From Oscillospiraceae bacterium (GTDB lineage: Bacteria > Bacillota > Clostridia > Oscillospirales > Acutalibacteraceae), in the NCBI GenBank assembly GCA_022508865.1, contig JAFLUK010000008.1, positions 1 to 24,678 on the forward strand: a stretch of 24,678 nucleotides of DNA, in the 5' to 3' direction. Below the pieces are notes generated by a model that saw only the letters and a program-made list of their open reading frames with translations, was not told the origin of the DNA and made no database searches. The position numbers were made by a program, and so were the translations under genes. Positions 7,347 through 14,580 of the stretch are shown here, in pieces. Position 1 is the stretch's first letter, and every line of letters starts with the position of its first letter.

Positions 7347-9187
7347 TGCGCGGACACGGAAAAAGGGGCGGCGTTGGCGCTCCTGTGGAAAAAGCAAAGG
7401 ACTTTAAGGGTTCTGTAAAAAGTCTCCTTAAATATATCGGAAAATATAAAATAGCAATTATTATTGTTCTTATTTTTGCAGTTGGAAGCACTGTATTCAA
7501 TGTTGTAGGACCTAAGATACTTGGTAATGCAACCACAGAGCTTTTCAATGGTGTTATAAGCAAATACACCGGCGGCATAGGCATTGACTTTGGCAAAATA
7601 GCAGGTATTCTGTTGGGACTTCTGTTTATTTACCTGACAAGCAGCGTTTGCGGATTTATCCAAAACTACCTTATGTCAACAGTTACACAAAAGGTTGGCT
7701 TCAGAATGAGAAGTGATATTTCCAAAAAAATCAATCTTCTGCCTATGAACTTCTTTGATAGAAAACAAACCGGCGAGACACTGTCTATTATTACCAATGA
7801 CGTAGACACCTTGTGTATGAGCCTTAACCAGGTTGCAACCCAGGCTGTTACATCTGTTTCCACCATAATCGGTGTGCTTTATATGATGTTTTCCATCAGC
7901 TGGATTATGACTATTATTGCTTTGGTCATTCTGCCTGTTTCACTTGTATTTGTTTCTATTATTGCAAAACTTTCCCAAAAGCATTTCCGAAATCAGCAAG
8001 ATTATCTTGGTCACGTAAACGGTCATATTGAGGAAACAATCAGCGGTGTTAATATTGTTCAGGCATTTAACACTGTTGAAAGAAACGAAAAGGAATTTGA
8101 TAAGTCCAACGAAATGCTGTATAAATCAGCCTGGAAAAGCCAGTTTCTTTCCGGTCTTATGGGTCCTGTAATGCAGCTTATCGGCAATATAGCATATGTT
8201 GCAATTGCAGTACTTGGCGGTTATCTTGCAATTCAGGGTACAATAACCGTTGGTAATATTCAGTCATTTATTCAGTATGTAAGGCAATTCACCCAGCCAA
8301 TTCAGCAAATGGCCCAGGTAAGCAATATGGTACAACAAATGACTGCCGCTGCCGAAAGAATCTTTGAATTTTTAGGCGAAGAGGAGGAACCTCAAAAGGC
8401 AGAAAACCACTGCAAAAAGCCAAACGGCGACAACATTACTGTTGAGGACATTACAGGCAATGTTACCTTTGACCATGTTAAATTCGGATATAATCCTGAT
8501 AAAATTATCATTCACGATTTCTCTGCCGAAATAAAGCAGGGACAAAAGATCGCCATTGTAGGACCTACGGGGGCAGGTAAAACCACTATGATTAAACTGC
8601 TTATGAGATTCTATGACCTTAACGGCGGTCATATTCTGGTGGATGGCTATGACATTACAGACTTTGACAGAAGCGAACTCCGAGAACTCTATGGTATGGT
8701 ACTTCAGGACACATGGCTGTTTACAGGCTCAATTATGGAGAATATCCGCTACGGTAAGTTAGATGCTACCGACGAAGAAGTAATTAATGCAGCAAAGGCT
8801 GCACACGTTCACAGCTTTGTTAAGCATCTGCCAAACGGCTACAATATGGAACTGAATGAAGAGGCATCCAATGTAAGCCAAGGTCAGAAGCAACTCCTTA
8901 CAATTGCAAGAACTATCCTTGCAGACCCAAAAATTCTTATTCTTGATGAAGCAACATCCTCTGTTGATACAAGAACAGAGGTAAGGATTCAAAGGGCTAT
9001 GGATAATCTTATGAAAGGCAGAACAAGCTTTATTATTGCTCACAGACTTTCTACAATAAGAGATGCTGACCTTATTTTCTTTATGAAGGACGGCGACATT
9101 GTTGAACAGGGCAACCACGATGAGCTTATAGCCAAGGACGGATTCTATGCCGAACTGTACAACTCACAGTTTGACAAGGTTGGATAA
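7346..9187 (+). CDS. ABC exporter half-transporter with canonical catalytic ATPase (partner subunit)
   Basis: 613 residues, ordinary length for a half-transporter: a basic N-terminal tail, a six-helix domain (~25-325) and an ATPase (~365-600). Walker A is GPTGAGKTT at 406; Walker B ends in D534-E535 with the catalytic Glu present; the switch His is H566. The signature is SQGQKQ (511) instead of SGGQ. In heterodimeric exporters of the TM287/288 or BmrCD type the deviant signature of one subunit faces the degenerate Walker B of the other, and this pair shows exactly that. The start codon shares its A with the upstream stop (TAATG), and AAAGGAGGAG lies just before it within the upstream gene, so translation is probably coupled. 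Confidence 0.93.
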   Translation: MRGHGKRGGVGAPVEKAKDFKGSVKSLLKYIGKYKIAIIIVLIFAVGSTVFNVVGPKILGNATTELFNGVISKYTGGIGIDFGKIAGILLGLLFIYLTSSVCGFIQNYLMSTVTQKVGFRMRSDISKKINLLPMNFFDRKQTGETLSIITNDVDTLCMSLNQVATQAVTSVSTIIGVLYMMFSISWIMTIIALVILPVSLVFVSIIAKLSQKHFRNQQDYLGHVNGHIEETISGVNIVQAFNTVERNEKEFDKSNEMLYKSAWKSQFLSGLMGPVMQLIGNIAYVAIAVLGGYLAIQGTITVGNIQSFIQYVRQFTQPIQQMAQVSNMVQQMTAAAERIFEFLGEEEEPQKAENHCKKPNGDNITVEDITGNVTFDHVKFGYNPDKIIIHDFSAEIKQGQKIAIVGPTGAGKTTMIKLLMRFYDLNGGHILVDGYDITDFDRSELRELYGMVLQDTWLFTGSIMENIRYGKLDATDEEVINAAKAAHVHSFVKHLPNGYNMELNEEASNVSQGQKQLLTIARTILADPKILILDEATSSVDTRTEVRIQRAMDNLMKGRTSFIIAHRLSTIRDADLIFFMKDGDIVEQGNHDELIAKDGFYAELYNSQFDKVG

Positions 9188-9205
9188 AATTAGATACTTT
9201 AAAAG

Positions 9206-9233
9206 TGGGCTGTATATTTTCAGCCCATTTTTT
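9206..9233 (+). terminator. Terminator of the ABC exporter operon
   Basis: TGGGCTG (9206-9212) pairs with CAGCCCA (9221-9227) across an 8-base loop and is followed by six T. It sits 19 bases after the stop of the second subunit. Confidence 0.85.
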
Positions 9234-9257
9234 GCATATTTTGTAAGTTAAAAACAG

Positions 9258-9286
9258 TTGAAGAATAAGAGATTTTGTGATACAGT
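9258..9286 (+). promoter_or_regulatory. Possible promoter of the 296-residue membrane protein
   Basis: TTGAAG (9258-9263), 17 bases, TACAGT (9281-9286) preceded by TGTGA; TATTAT directly downstream is another possible -10 core. Needed because a terminator lies upstream. The match is modest. Confidence 0.4.
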
Positions 9287-9310
9287 ATTATATTAACAGG
9301 GGGTATCAAT

Positions 9311-10201
9311 ATGGATGAAAATGATGGAAGAAAAAATCTAATTGATTATAACGACGAATCCCAGCTGGAACAGAGACTTTCAGAAATTGACAAGCTGATT
9401 AAAAAAGAAAATATTGACATAGAAAGCCTGTTTAACAGCTTTGACAGTGATACAGATAAAGAAGAATATATAATTCCCCCACACACTTCTTCACTAAAAG
9501 GGAAAAACAGGAGCACCGACAAAACCACAGCAAGAAGTAAAAATAAGAAAGACTCTGCCAATCATTCCCAAAAACAAAAAAGGAATGAAAAAAAGAGCAA
9601 GACAACAAGGGAAAAAACAAAAAAGAACAAGCCTGAAGCTTATTCATCAAAAAAATATGTAAAAGAAAGAAAAAGTTCCACTGCTCACTCCTCTGTTGAT
9701 ACTGAAAAAAACGGAAAAAGTCTAAAAATTTTTTTAGTAATTTTCGCCCTGATTGTTATTATGGGTGCCTGTGGCACAGGGGTATTCATTTACTTCAATG
9801 GTTATGCAAGTCCAAACAACAGCTTAACCACAGAAAATATTACAGAAACCACTGTTGACCCACATGAGCTGTTGGCGGTTATAACCGTATCTGACAAGAC
9901 TATCACCTTTAACGGGGAGGAAATCACAGAAAACGAACTGGAAAGTAAGCTGAATGAAAACAACAATCTGACCCTTTCCCTTATCAACGTGGGAGCTAAT
10001 CCCCAAGTATATAATGCTGTTGCCACAATATTGAACAACCACGGCGGCAGTTATGAGCTTATGGATAACAAAAATACAAACCCATCTATTAACACCGACA
10101 ATGCCACAACATCTGCTACCAAGTCTGAAAACCACCTTAATGAAGAAAGCCCTGCCAATTCTGCAGAAAGTAATATTTCTGAAGTTGAAAATCAGGAATA
10201 A
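9311..10201 (+). CDS. Single-pass membrane protein with Lys/Ser-rich inner part and possible ExbD/TolR-like outer domain
   Basis: 296 residues, not a recognised family. The start follows AGGGGGT. Residues 1-50 are acidic and probably helical. Residues ~62-135 are very rich in Lys, Ser and Thr and look disordered and strongly basic, suggesting contact with nucleic acid, ribosomes or lipid head groups. One membrane segment lies at 138-162, so the basic part should be cytoplasmic. Outside, residues ~187-252 have a compact beta-alpha-beta pattern (ITVSDKTITFNGEEIT, then a helix, LTLSLINVGAN, a helix ending in NNHGG and a final strand) that resembles the ExbD/TolR fold in strand order and turns. 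The tail is Asn/Ser/Glu-rich and low in complexity. The gene lies between the ABC operon and metK. It has no terminator of its own, so its transcript runs into the SAM riboswitch. The gene is clear; the function is unknown. Confidence 0.8.
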   Translation: MDENDGRKNLIDYNDESQLEQRLSEIDKLIKKENIDIESLFNSFDSDTDKEEYIIPPHTSSLKGKNRSTDKTTARSKNKKDSANHSQKQKRNEKKSKTTREKTKKNKPEAYSSKKYVKERKSSTAHSSVDTEKNGKSLKIFLVIFALIVIMGACGTGVFIYFNGYASPNNSLTTENITETTVDPHELLAVITVSDKTITFNGEEITENELESKLNENNNLTLSLINVGANPQVYNAVATILNNHGGSYELMDNKNTNPSINTDNATTSATKSENHLNEESPANSAESNISEVENQE

Positions 10202-10207
10202 TTATCA

Positions 10208-10237
10208 TTGACACAATAAGCTATATTGTGATATAAT
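10208..10237 (+). promoter_or_regulatory. Consensus promoter of the metK riboswitch transcript
   Basis: Perfect TTGACA (10208-10213) and perfect TATAAT (10232-10237) with an 18-base spacer, plus an extended TGA before the -10. This is the strongest promoter in the window. It begins seven bases after the upstream stop, with transcription expected from about 10244. Confidence 0.9.
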
Positions 10238-10258
10238 GTGCAAAGAATTTTAAATACC

Positions 10259-10351
10259 ACTTATCAAGAGCGACTGAGGGACAGGCCCTGTGAAGTCCGG
10301 CAACCTGCATTTGCAAGGTGCCAAATCCTGCGGTATAGCCGAAAGATGAGT
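10259..10351 (+). promoter_or_regulatory. SAM-I (S-box) riboswitch aptamer
   Basis: The S-box conserved parts appear in order: CTTATCAAGAG, GAGGGACAGGCCC, GTGAAGTCCGGCAACC, AAGGTGCCAA, TCCTGC and GAAAGATGAG. The closing helix P1 pairs ACTTATC (10259-10265) with GATGAGT (10345-10351). SAM binding stabilises P1 and lets the following terminator form, which shuts off metK. An exclusive antiterminator is visible: GAAAGATG (10341-10348) can pair with CGTCTTTC (10361-10368), using the 3' side of P1 and part of the terminator stem and loop. Confidence 0.96.
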
Positions 10352-10355
10352 TTTT

Positions 10356-10387
10356 ACCACCGTCTTTCTGCGGTGGTTTTTTATTTT
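10356..10387 (+). terminator. Riboswitch-controlled terminator before metK
   Basis: ACCACCG (10356-10362) pairs with CGGTGGT (10371-10377), followed by a T-rich run. It is the expression platform of the SAM-I riboswitch and ends about 20 bases before the metK start codon. It would also end transcripts arriving from the upstream membrane-protein gene. Confidence 0.92.
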
Positions 10388-10407
10388 TGAAAAAGGAAGG
10401 GGATTTT

Positions 10408-11586
10408 ATGGCTAAATATTTATTTACATCTGAATCTGTTACAGAAGGTCATCCTGACAAGGTTTGTGACCAAATTAGTGACGCTGTACTTGACGCTATT
10501 TTTGAACAGGATAATATGGCACATGTAGCATGCGAAACTACTGCTGTGGCAGGCATTGTTAATATTATGGGTGAAATCAGCACAACTGCTAAAGTTAACT
10601 ATGAGGCTGTTGTAAGAAATGTTATTAACGAAATCGGCTACAATGACGATGCTCTGCTGTTCAACGGAAGTAATTGTACAATAAACAATATGATTACTAC
10701 CCAGTCACCTGACATTGCAATGGGTGTTAACGAAAGCTATGAGCTTAAGGACGGAGAAAGCGACGAACTTAATCGCTTTGGCGCAGGGGATCAGGGTATG
10801 ATGTTCGGCTATGCTTGCGATGAAACAGAAGAACTTATGCCGATTACAATTTCCCTTGCTCACAAGCTTGCTAAAAAGCTGACAGAGGTAAGAAAGAACG
10901 GAACTCTCCCTTACTTAAGACCTGACGGCAAAACTCAAGTTACCGCCCTTTATGAGGATGGCAAGGTTACCTCTATTGACACTGTTGTTATCAGCACACA
11001 GCACAATGAAGATGTAACATTGGAGCAAATCAAAAATGACCTTATCAAATATGTAATCACACCTGTTATTCCCGAAAATCTGTTAAAGGACAATACAAGA
11101 ATCCTTGTAAACCCAACGGGAAGATTTGTAATCGGCGGTCCTGCCGGCGACTCCGGTTTAACAGGCAGAAAGATTATTGTGGATACCTACGGCGGATATG
11201 GTCGTCACGGCGGCGGTGCATTTTCCGGTAAAGACCCAACAAAGGTTGACAGAAGTGCTGCCTACTATGCAAGATATATTGCAAAGAATATTGTAGCCGC
11301 AGGCATTGCAAAAAAATGCGAGGTTCAACTTGCTTATGCAATTGGTGTTGCAAAACCTGTTTCCGTTATGGTTGACACCTTCTCCACAAGCCCCTATTCC
11401 AATGAAGAAATTGCAAATGCAGTAAAAAAAGTATTTGACTGTCGTCCTGCCGCAATCATCAAGGAGCTTGATTTGAGAAATACAAAGTTCCTGCCAACAG
11501 CATCCTACGGTCATATGGGCAGAACAGATATTAATGTAAAATGGGAAGCAACCGATAAAGCTGATACACTAAAGAAGGCATTATAA
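10408..11586 (+). CDS. metK: S-adenosylmethionine synthetase
   Basis: 392 residues from ATG 10408, after AAGGAAGGGG; a longer reading from an upstream TTG is unlikely because it starts within the terminator tail. MetK makes SAM from methionine and ATP in the cytoplasm. Visible motifs: HPDK at 15-18, GAGDQG at 125-130, and the phosphate-binding glycine-rich segment GGGAFSGKDPTKVD at 268-281. Length and order match bacterial MetK throughout. Expression is under direct product control through the SAM-I riboswitch in its leader. It is a single-gene transcription unit closed by a strong terminator. Confidence 0.98.
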   Translation: MAKYLFTSESVTEGHPDKVCDQISDAVLDAIFEQDNMAHVACETTAVAGIVNIMGEISTTAKVNYEAVVRNVINEIGYNDDALLFNGSNCTINNMITTQSPDIAMGVNESYELKDGESDELNRFGAGDQGMMFGYACDETEELMPITISLAHKLAKKLTEVRKNGTLPYLRPDGKTQVTALYEDGKVTSIDTVVISTQHNEDVTLEQIKNDLIKYVITPVIPENLLKDNTRILVNPTGRFVIGGPAGDSGLTGRKIIVDTYGGYGRHGGGAFSGKDPTKVDRSAAYYARYIAKNIVAAGIAKKCEVQLAYAIGVAKPVSVMVDTFSTSPYSNEEIANAVKKVFDCRPAAIIKELDLRNTKFLPTASYGHMGRTDINVKWEATDKADTLKKAL

Positions 11587-11600
11587 TTCTAAATTAGAAT
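11586..11600. repeat. Perfect 7-1-7 palindrome at the metK stop
   Basis: ATTCTAAATTAGAAT begins on the last base of the metK stop codon. It is almost the same as the inverted repeat at 4932-4946. Its place, between a stop and a terminator and more than 90 bases before the next promoter, does not suit a normal operator, so it may be chance in AT-rich DNA. Confidence 0.4.
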
Positions 11601-11609
11601 AATAAATAC

Positions 11610-11640
11610 AGAGGCAGTAAAATAGTACTGCCTCTTTTTA
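11610..11640 (+). terminator. Terminator of metK
   Basis: A ten-base-pair perfect stem, AGAGGCAGTA (11610-11619) with TACTGCCTCT (11626-11635), six-base loop and a T run directly after. Confidence 0.93.
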
Positions 11641-11695
11641 TTTATTATTTGCATAATTATATTTATAAAACAGATAAGTTGCATTGTTATAACGC

Positions 11696-11724
11696 TTGAT
11701 ATTTTGCCTATAATATAGGATAAT
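11696..11724 (+). promoter_or_regulatory. Possible promoter of the TrhA-like gene
   Basis: TTGATA (11696-11701), 17 bases, GATAAT (11719-11724). A TATAAT-like string at 11709-11714 lacks a well-spaced -35, so this pair is preferred, with modest certainty. Confidence 0.4.
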
Positions 11725-11768
11725 GGTATTAATTAATCTATTATTAAAAAGAAAGCAAAAGTGATATT

Positions 11769-12413
11769 ATGTCCAATAAAAGAAAATATACCTTGGGAGA
11801 AGAAATTTTCAGTTCTGTAAGTCACGGCGTGGGAGCTTGTCTTGCAATAGCCGGTACAGTTGTACTGCTTATAGCTTCTGCTGTTTACGGGGATGTTTGG
11901 GCGATAGTCAGTTCTGCAATATACGGCGGAACACTGATTATTTTGTACACTATGTCCACACTGTACCATTCCTTTACAGGAAAAAAAGTTAAGCATTTTT
12001 TTCAAATTATGGACCACAATTCCATATTCCTGTTAATTTCAGGTACATACACTCCTATTACTCTGTATATACTTGGCGGAGTAACAGGCTGGCTACTGTT
12101 CTCTATTGTATGGGCTGCTGCAATAATCGGTATTACCCTTAATTCAATTAATCTTGAAAAGGCAAAAATCCCCTCAATATTCTGTTATGTTGCAACAGGC
12201 TGGGTTATTATTTTTGCAATAAAGCCACTTGTTGTCACTGTCCCATTTATCTCTGCCTTGTTTCTCATACTTGGCGGTGTTCTTTATACCTTGGGCATTG
12301 TTTTTTATGCAATTAAAAAGGTAAAGTATTTTCATTCAATATGGCACATCTTTACAATTGCAGGAAGTGCTTTTCACTATTTTTCAATTCTAATTTCAAT
12401 TATAAAAATATAA
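11769..12413 (+). CDS. trhA: PAQR-family membrane protein, hemolysin III / TrhA (YqfA) type
   Basis: 214 residues, nearly all in seven hydrophobic helices. Family marks: S15-x3-H19 before the first helix, STLYHS with H67, D82-H83, and near the end H189-x3-H193 plus H203, the His cluster that binds metal in PAQR proteins. Bacterial members (YqfA/TrhA) affect membrane fluidity; the old name hemolysin III reflects an early assay and does not show that it is a toxin. The ribosome binding site before ATG 11769 is weak (GAAAG), so expression may be low. No sharp hairpin terminator follows it; the next promoter begins at 12456. Confidence 0.9.
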   Translation: MSNKRKYTLGEEIFSSVSHGVGACLAIAGTVVLLIASAVYGDVWAIVSSAIYGGTLIILYTMSTLYHSFTGKKVKHFFQIMDHNSIFLLISGTYTPITLYILGGVTGWLLFSIVWAAAIIGITLNSINLEKAKIPSIFCYVATGWVIIFAIKPLVVTVPFISALFLILGGVLYTLGIVFYAIKKVKYFHSIWHIFTIAGSAFHYFSILISIIKI

Positions 12414-12455
12414 TAAAATATGTGATGTTTTTGGGCTGAACAAAATTTTCCTATG

Positions 12456-12484
12456 TTGATAAATGTCAAATTTTGTGATATTAT
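12456..12484 (+). promoter_or_regulatory. Promoter of the ZIP transporter gene
   Basis: TTGATA (12456-12461), 17-base spacer ending in TGA, TATTAT (12479-12484). Expected start near 12491. It lies over the in-frame ATG at 12463, which therefore cannot be the start codon on this transcript. Confidence 0.65.
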
Positions 12485-12522
12485 TAACTAGATTTACAAA
12501 AGGAAAGGAGTTCAGCCTTTTT

Positions 12523-13377
12523 ATGAATACATTTGTATGGGTGATTATTATTACAGCCATAGCAGGTATTGGCGGAACAGGCATTGGCGGACTGGTCGGA
12601 GGAATGTTTAACAAAGATTCCGAAAAAACTGTAAGTCTGCTTCTCAGCTTTGCCGCAGGGGTAATGCTGAGTGTAGTATGCTTTGATTTGCTGTCAGATG
12701 CCATTGACCAACAACCAAATTCTACATTTCACCTTGTGCTTGTTATAGCTATGGTGCTGGTGGGATACGGTGTAATCTTCCTTTTGAACTACATAATTGA
12801 CAAGACCACAAATCCGGAAGTTCCGCACATTGACAATAACCATCCCAAAACCGCTGACCAGCTTTCCGAGCTTATACACAGTGACCACTACCATGAACAC
12901 AAGAAAAAGAAAACTCCCAGCAGTCTTTTCATTGGCGGACTTGTAATGGCATTTGCTATTGCTCTCCATAATCTGCCGGAAGGTATGGTAATCGGGGCTT
13001 CCTATGCACAGGATAAGGCAATGGGTTTTACAATCACAGGGGGGTTCGTTCTGGCTATAGTAATCGGACTTCACAATATTCCCGAGGGTATGTCAGTTTC
13101 TGTACCATTGATTGCAGGAGGAATGAAAAAGCCAAAGGCTATTTTTGTCACTGCATTAACAGGCGCTCCCACAATACTTGGTGCAATGCTGGGATATTCA
13201 CTTGGCAGTATGGGACCCATAAGTCTGGCAATTTCTCTCAGCTTTGCCAGCGGAGCAATGCTTTATGTTGTATTTGGCGAACTTCTTCCGGAAGCTATCC
13301 TGATGTGGCGTTCAAAATTCCCTGCCTTTGGTATGCTTGTGGGAATGCTGACAGGTATGGTTATTATATTTGCATAA
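12523..13377 (+). CDS. ZIP-family divalent metal transporter (ZupT-like)
   Basis: 284 residues in the cell membrane. The start is ATG 12523, because the promoter lies upstream of it and AAAGGAG ends 12 bases before it; that spacing is long. ZIP proteins bring zinc, iron or manganese into the cytoplasm. The two metal-binding helices carry HNLPEG (149-154) and HNIPEG (184-189), the paired motif of ZupT-type proteins. Before them a variable loop has a His cluster (HSDHYHEHKKKK from ~119), a common metal-sensing or loading loop in this family. Eight helices fit the hydrophobic pattern. No metal-regulator gene is nearby, and the metal cannot be decided from sequence alone. Confidence 0.93.
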   Translation: MNTFVWVIIITAIAGIGGTGIGGLVGGMFNKDSEKTVSLLLSFAAGVMLSVVCFDLLSDAIDQQPNSTFHLVLVIAMVLVGYGVIFLLNYIIDKTTNPEVPHIDNNHPKTADQLSELIHSDHYHEHKKKKTPSSLFIGGLVMAFAIALHNLPEGMVIGASYAQDKAMGFTITGGFVLAIVIGLHNIPEGMSVSVPLIAGGMKKPKAIFVTALTGAPTILGAMLGYSLGSMGPISLAISLSFASGAMLYVVFGELLPEAILMWRSKFPAFGMLVGMLTGMVIIFA

Positions 13378-13383
13378 AATTTT

Positions 13384-13418
13384 TCGGGTCATATTTTTCA
13401 TGATATAACCCGATTTTT
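13384..13418 (+). terminator. Terminator of the ZIP gene
   Basis: TCGGGT (13384-13389) pairs with ACCCGA (13408-13413), with a further inner TCAT/ATGA pairing, followed by five T. Confidence 0.75.
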
Positions 13419-13471
13419 ATTTTACTGATTAAATTCCGAATAAAAACCGATGTAATTTAACGAGGGTAACT

Positions 13472-14212
13472 ATGAAAACCATAAATACAATTAACAACAA
13501 AAAGGTCTTTTTCGATGGCTTGCACGATGGTATACCCATAGGACTTGGATATCTGGCAGTTTCCTTTTCCCTGGGAATTGCCGCAAAAAACGCAGGATTG
13601 AACCCCTTGCAGAGTTTCTTTGCAAGTATGCTATGCAATGCCTCGGCAGGTGAATATGCAGGTTTTACACTGATTGCCGCAGGTGCAACATATATTGAAA
13701 TTGCCATAATAACACTGATAGCAAATGCAAGATATCTTTTAATGAGCTGTGCAATGAGCCAAAGAATGTCGCCAAAAACACCACTTGGGCACAGACTTCT
13801 GATGGGATTTTACATTACCGACGAGTTGTTCGGAATTTCAATTGCCCGACAGGGTAACCTGAATCCCATATACACCTACGGCGCTGTTGCAGTTGCCGCT
13901 CCGGGGTGGGCTGTTGGAACAGCCCTTGGTACAATTGCCGGCAATCTGCTGCCCCTTAGGATAGTAAGCGCCCTTAGTGTTGCACTGTTTGGTATGTTTT
14001 TAGCGGTTATAATTCCCCCCTCAAGAAAGAGCAAAATCATTGCAGGAATTATAATATTCTGCTTTACCGCAAGCTACTGTGCTTCTTGTGTGCCATATAT
14101 TTCACAGCTCTCCGAAGGCACAAGAACCATTATTCTGACAATAACAATATCAACAGTGGCCGCAATTCTTTTCCCTCATAAAACTGATGAGGAGGATAAA
14201 GATGAAGCATAA
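13472..14212 (+). CDS. azlC: Branched-chain amino-acid exporter large subunit, AzlC family
   Basis: 246 residues, starting at ATG 13472 after CGAGGG. The N-terminal GIPIGLGYLAVSFSLGIAA and the following FFASMLCNASAGEYA segment are typical of AzlC, and the rest forms about six to eight hydrophobic helices. AzlC with AzlD exports branched-chain amino acids and their toxic analogues in Bacillus; some homologues export methionine too (BrnFE). It overlaps azlD by 11 bases, so the two are translated together. No Lrp-type regulator lies beside it. I found no convincing promoter in the 50 bases between the upstream terminator and the gene. Confidence 0.92.
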   Translation: MKTINTINNKKVFFDGLHDGIPIGLGYLAVSFSLGIAAKNAGLNPLQSFFASMLCNASAGEYAGFTLIAAGATYIEIAIITLIANARYLLMSCAMSQRMSPKTPLGHRLLMGFYITDELFGISIARQGNLNPIYTYGAVAVAAPGWAVGTALGTIAGNLLPLRIVSALSVALFGMFLAVIIPPSRKSKIIAGIIIFCFTASYCASCVPYISQLSEGTRTIILTITISTVAAILFPHKTDEEDKDEA

Positions 14213-14510
14213 CCCTTACATTTATATACTGATTATGGCGGGTGTTTCTTTTCTCATAAGAGTTTTACCCCTGACACTAATCAGAAAGCAAATAAAAAAT
14301 CAGTTTATACAATCATTTCTATACTATGTACCATATGTTACGTTGGCTGTTATGACCTTCCCTGCAATTATCAATGCAACACAATCCCCCATTTCGGGAC
14401 TGATTGCTCTTATTGTAGGAATTGTTGCCGCTTGGTTTGGAGCAAGTCTTTTTCAGGTATCCTGCTCCTGCTGTGCTGTGGTGCTGATTGCAGAATTATT
14501 TTTAATTTAA
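14202..14510 (+). CDS. azlD: Branched-chain amino-acid exporter small subunit, AzlD family
   Basis: 103 residues with four hydrophobic helices, the AzlD size. The opening IYILIMAGVSFLIRVLPL matches the family pattern (helix, then R-x-LP), as does YYVPYVTLAVMTFP. The start is ATG 14202, seven bases after GAGGAGG, which lies inside the end of azlC; the in-frame ATG at 14187 comes before that site and is less likely. It acts with AzlC as the second part of the exporter. Confidence 0.9.
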   Translation: MKHNPYIYILIMAGVSFLIRVLPLTLIRKQIKNQFIQSFLYYVPYVTLAVMTFPAIINATQSPISGLIALIVGIVAAWFGASLFQVSCSCCAVVLIAELFLI

Positions 14511-14523
14511 TACACTTAAAGAA

Positions 14524-14560
14524 CGGCACCCTGTTTTGCAACAAGGTGCCGAAATTTTTT
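14524..14560 (+). terminator. Terminator of azlCD
   Basis: CGGCACC (14524-14530) pairs with GGTGCCG (14545-14551), extended by TGTT/AACA inside, then AAATTTTTT. The T run is on the plus-strand side only, so it serves azlCD and not the converging operon. Confidence 0.85.
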
Positions 14561-14580
14561 ATTTATTTTGTTAATACTGA

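Noticed and set aside
11769..12413. Reading the hemolysin III-like gene as a toxin or virulence factor
   Set aside because: It is a seven-helix PAQR membrane protein; the name is historical and nothing in the sequence supports a secreted toxin.
12463..12522. Longer ZIP reading frame from ATG 12463
   Set aside because: The likely promoter (12456-12484) overlaps this ATG and it has no ribosome binding site.
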